A stretch of DNA of 64,000 nucleotides from Selaginella tamariscina (taxonomy: Eukaryota; Streptophyta; Lycopodiopsida; Selaginellales; Selaginellaceae): the NCBI GenBank assembly GCA_003024785.1, contig PUQB01000266.1, forward strand, positions 124,001 through 188,000, given 5' to 3'. The translations under genes and the position numbers were made by a program. The first letter of the stretch is position 1. The number at the start of each line of letters is the position of its first letter. Positions 60,646 through 64,000 of this stretch are shown in pieces. The notes beneath the pieces are model-generated. The model made no database searches. It saw only the letters and a list, made by a program, of their open reading frames with translations, and was not told where the DNA came from.

Positions 60646-61449
60646 TTGGATCGAGGTTTAATTTTGGCCTATAGAATAGTCGCACTTGTTAAGTTTCCTT
60701 TGGGGATCCCATTCAGGAAGATGGGTGTTGATACGAGTGCATATGTACGCTATGGATGTGTATTTCCACGGAAGGAGTTCTTCTCAGTTATGAAGGGCGT
60801 GTATGAATCGCAACACGGGCCATCGAAGAAGCCACAGGAAAAGTCAGGTTCGAAACGCAAACGTGAGGATCTGAGGAGCAATTTCTTGATGATTACGGGC
60901 TAGATCTGATGGGATTGGGGCGTGAGATCTTTAAAAAAGAGCCAACTAGTTTGGATGACGATGCAGAAAAGGAGCCAACTAGTTTGGATGACGATGCAGA
61001 AAAGAAGCCAACTAGTTTGGATGACGATGCAGAAAAGAAGCAACTAGTTTGGATGACGATGCTGAAAAGAAGCCAACTAGTTTGGATGACGATGCAGAAA
61101 AAGAGCCAACTAGTTCCGATGACGATGCAGAAAAAGAGCTAACTAGTTCAGACGACGATGACGATGACGATGCAGAAACTGACGATGATATCAAGACGAG
61201 GTGCCTCAGCGTAGACGACTCTGTAGATTGTTATAGTGGGTCCGACAACTATAAGCATGTGTACGTCTACCTGAACAACCTTGGACACAGTATAGGAGGC
61301 AAGGGAGGAATTTTGAGATGCTTGACAACGACGATTTTCAAGTGAGCGATGAGGATATTGAGTATCTAGACAAGGAACTGGCTAGAGTGGGCTTACTGGG
61401 CAAGGAGACACCGGGGTTGGATCTTCAGATCTTATATGAGTTGAATTAA
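60646..61449 (+). CDS. Acidic multicopy family protein with an 11-residue repeat array, most complete copy
   Basis: The N-terminal frame runs from 60,646, with a possible alternative start at 60,721 (MGVDTSAYVRYGCVFPRKEF), the equivalent of the other copies. It continues through a basic stretch (KKPQEKSGSKRKRED) that looks like a nuclear localisation signal. An array of seven units of PTSLDDDAEK type follows at 60,939-61,180, then DDSVDCYSGSDNYKHVYVYL and NN.GHSIG. It ends with DEDIEYLDKELARVGLLGKE and a stop at 61,447-61,449. Three single-base shifts (near 60,880, at about 61,040 inside the array, and near 61,310) interrupt the frame. If they are assembly errors the gene would be one frame of roughly 240-270 codons. 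I do not recognise the family; a nuclear acidic protein is an inference. Confidence 0.5.
60939..61190 (+). repeat. 33-bp tandem repeat encoding an acidic 11-mer, about seven units
   Basis: The unit encodes (E/K)PTS(L/S)DDDAEK. Starts are at about 60,939, 60,972, 61,005, 61,038, 61,070, 61,103 and 61,136. The fourth unit has lost one C, shifting the frame, and the last is extended with extra Asp codons. The copy at 53.8 kb has a single unit. Confidence 0.9.
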
Positions 61450-61957
61450 TAAGATTTGAGTTGAATTAATTATAAACAAATTTGATTAATTATGTCTTCC
61501 GTATTTTATGCATTGAGATTAATATTGACATATATTAATTATTAATTATTATATTATAATATATTATATATATATATAGTACTATAGTTTATATATCCTC
61601 AGTCTGTTTGTGAGATTTAAAACATGAAATTTGAAGTTGAAATTAACTTAGAATTTTAATAAATTTAAATTTGAATTTATTAAATCCTTTACAATTATTT
61701 TAAATATCATAATGTAATTTGAATTTAACATTTGTGAAACTATATATATATTATATAATATTATAAACATTTTTAATATTTATCAATGCACAATTATTTT
61801 ACCAATAAGATTTTATAAAACTATCACTGAGATACACATGGTCATGTTGTAAGATAATGGATAAACAAGTTGCTTAACATTGGTTTTAGTATGAAACTCT
61901 GTTTTCATAATGCATGTTAAATTGCATACACACGCACACCAGCACACACACATACCA
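61450..61957. other. AT-rich spacer and 3' flank of the acidic-family gene
   Basis: The first 80 bases match the 3' flanks at 53.7 and 5.9 kb. No gene is seen. Confidence 0.55.
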
Positions 61958-62105
61958 CGACGTATGTTTTGAGTGGGATGCTCCAAAACTTGAACAACAC
62001 CTGACTTGAGTGCATCTTCATCGTCCGCATCCCTGCTGTCACTGTTAGTATCATCATGTGAACCTTCACGGTTCCCATTGGTCCATGGTAAACTTCTTCT
62101 CCAGA
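61958..62105 (-). pseudogene. Isolated acidic exon of unknown gene
   Basis: An open frame with a GT donor at its 3' end (61,957) encodes RSLPWTNGNREGSHDDTNSD, then SRDADDEDALKSG and VVQVLEHPTQNIRRG. Base composition stands out from the AT-rich surroundings. There is no counterpart in the left arm of the inverted duplication between 53,410 and 53,780. It may be an orphan exon. Confidence 0.4.
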
Positions 62106-62164
62106 TACACGAGTCTGATTGCATATACATACACCTAGAAAGAAACCACACCTAATATGATTGT

Positions 62165-62392
62165 TTACAGCTCAACTCCGAGTTAAGCTAGTTACTAAGA
62201 TGACTCCCTCCTTCAATATATGTGGACCTAGGTTCTGATATATTATAATAAGATGTAGGCACTAATTCTTAAACATATGGCCTCCCAGTTTCTCTTTGCA
62301 TAAAAGAAGCGTATATATATACATATACTATCTATATATACATACATATCCACATCTATCTATCTTATTAGTATATGTCTACATGCGTACAT

Positions 62393-62430
<38 letters not shown>

Positions 62431-63215
62431 CACACGTATACATAATGTGACTGTGTAATATGAATTTGAATAATTAAAAAAGATTTTATCGATAGTACCA
62501 CTTACAATTACAACGTTACAATTACAACGGACAATAAAAGAATCATACCACAAATTAATAAATTAAGAAAAACTTAATAGTAAAATAGTTTCTATATATA
62601 AATTATTTTACTTATCTTTTTAAATAGGTTGATCATTAAATAAGCGCTTATATATATGTACGTGTGTAAGTGAGTATATACACTCACTTACATACAAACA
62701 CACACACACACACACCCATATATTTTATAATCAATCTACCCAAAAAGATAAGTAAAAATATAATTTGTATGTATATTTAAATTTAAATTATATTACTACC
62801 ATATTTTTCATAATTTTTATTATAATTTTTCTCTTGTTTACTTTAAAGACAAATAACAATGTTATTAAAATCATTTTTTAAGATTCATAATTAAAATATA
62901 TTGTTACATTTAAGTTCCCATAAATCGCAATAAATATTAAATTAGTTTTAATAACAATTAGTTGCTTATTAGAGTGATATGCATAATGAATATTTTTATT
63001 AGTTATTTGTAATGTTATTAGAATGAACTATAATTTTTTTCGGTAACGCAATATCGACCTAATACTTAATGTGAAATTAATTTACTATTCAAATGTGAAT
63101 TCTTAAATAAACACAGTATAATTCCTACAATATGAATTTGTACTTTAATATTTTAAAACAATATTTAAGAGATGTTAGTGAATTTTAATTCTGTTTTATA
63201 AAAAAAAAAAATGCC
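62165..63215. repeat. Right arm, middle segment, of the large inverted duplication (partner 52,271-53,410)
   Basis: The reverse complement of the left arm. It retains the internal pair ACTTATCTTTTT (62,610) and AAAAAGATAAGT (62,740), flanking (GT/CA)-rich DNA at 62,660-62,715. An (AT)n tract lies at 62,393-62,420, then (CA)n. Confidence 0.85.
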
Positions 63216-64000
63216 TTCAATTAATTATTTCACATACTCTATTTATCCATAGACAGACTATTATGTAAACACACGAGAGAGAGATTATATTGTAATAGAT
63301 ATGCATGTTCATCACACATACACACACCAATGCACATGCATACACACACAACCAACTAAATCTTACACTTAGTTCCCTCCGTTTGTTTAGCATCTTATTT
63401 ATCATCTAGCCACTCCAAGTCATCTGTTGATAAGGATTTATCAAAGTGTCTGCACAAAAATCATATTAACATTAATACATACGTGCTTTATCTTAAAATA
63501 CAATTATGTAGATAGATTAAAGTGTTTCTTTTCTCCTTAATGTAACTTATTGCATGGTTGTGCTCCGCATCAACCATCCAGTGTACTTGGTAAGTGTCTA
63601 TTGTGTGTGTGTGCCATGGAACAATTATACATACACATTCATTACATTCTTAAGCGCTCGTACTTGGATATCTGCTAGATATACAATGTTATAAATACAC
63701 AAGCAATTAGATGTATCTTCATAGTATACAATAAACGATGCATAACACTGTAGCAGAAGTCTTAACAACATAAATATACGTAACACATGCATACCTTCAA
63801 CACAATAACACAGGTTGCAGCCTTCGATAGTGTTTATGAGCATTTCACATTGTTTTCCATAGCAGACATTCGAGAGCCATTATCTTCACCTGAAAAATAC
63901 ACGAAAATCAAAAATACATACCAGAATACAATGCTCGCTCTCACACAGACACAAGAGGGTTATAATGTATATACTAAGATAGCTCACAGTATATCCTAGT
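63216..64000 (-). pseudogene. Partial copy of the coiled-coil gene, running off the window end
   Basis: The reverse complement of 51,700-52,400. Pieces are the ECLDDKQ-type exon near 63,390 on the minus strand, DKSLST near 63,430, DKAR near 63,485, the DAE exon near 63,565-63,590, and KNVMN near 63,650. The exon with MENNVKC lies near 63,835-63,890, with the next donor and acceptor up to 63,990. It has the same missing block between DKAR and DKSLST as the 51.3 kb copy, so the two share one deleted ancestor. The upstream exons should lie beyond position 64,000. Confidence 0.8.

Overview
The window is AT-rich nuclear DNA from a land plant. The evidence is spliced genes with consensus plant introns, telo-box motifs (AAACCCTA) just upstream of gene starts, an F-box gene, an AMP1/glutamate-carboxypeptidase-II relative, a chromodomain Ty3/gypsy element primed by initiator-Met tRNA, and PIF/Harbinger and hAT transposons. 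I cannot name the species. Nothing bacterial, viral or organellar is present.

Layout. 1-4.2 kb is AT-rich and gene-free, but its first 1.3 kb is an inverted copy of 59.3-60.3 kb. 4.2-5.6 kb is a decayed partial copy of the 5' half of the gene at 20.7-24.4 kb. 5.9-6.3 kb is a decayed member of a small acidic protein family that recurs at 53.8 and 60.6 kb. 10.0-13.3 kb (-) is a many-exon coiled-coil gene ending in what looks like a PHD finger; partial copies lie at 51.3-52.3 kb and at 63.2 kb to the window end. 13.6-16.5 kb is a decayed PIF/Harbinger element and 16.6-17.9 kb a gypsy remnant. 18.6-19.9 kb is the one clean single-exon gene, an F-box protein of 427 residues. 20.7-24.4 kb (-) is a second coiled-coil gene in which one exon has been duplicated to four copies.

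25.4-31.2 kb holds two related hAT elements head to head. 32.5-43.7 kb is a nest: a young chromovirus-type gypsy element (33,900-41,226, with a GTCAT target duplication) has inserted into an old LTR of its own family, and part of that old LTR recurs in inverted orientation at 43.1-43.65 kb. 44.5-45.5 kb is a fragment resembling the N-terminus of a plant DNA-3-methyladenine glycosylase I. 46.1-48.2 kb is a 3'-truncated, frameshifted AMP1-like carboxypeptidase. 51.3-54.3 kb and 60.6-64.0 kb are arms of a large inverted duplication around a decayed gypsy element and AT-rich DNA.

Overall this is a rearranged, repeat-rich region with few intact genes. Many single-base frameshifts fall in otherwise well-conserved exons, some in homopolymers, so assembly error and true decay cannot be fully separated from sequence alone. 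The least familiar elements are the acidic multicopy family with an 11-residue repeat, the coiled-coil/PHD family, and the exon-amplified coiled-coil gene.
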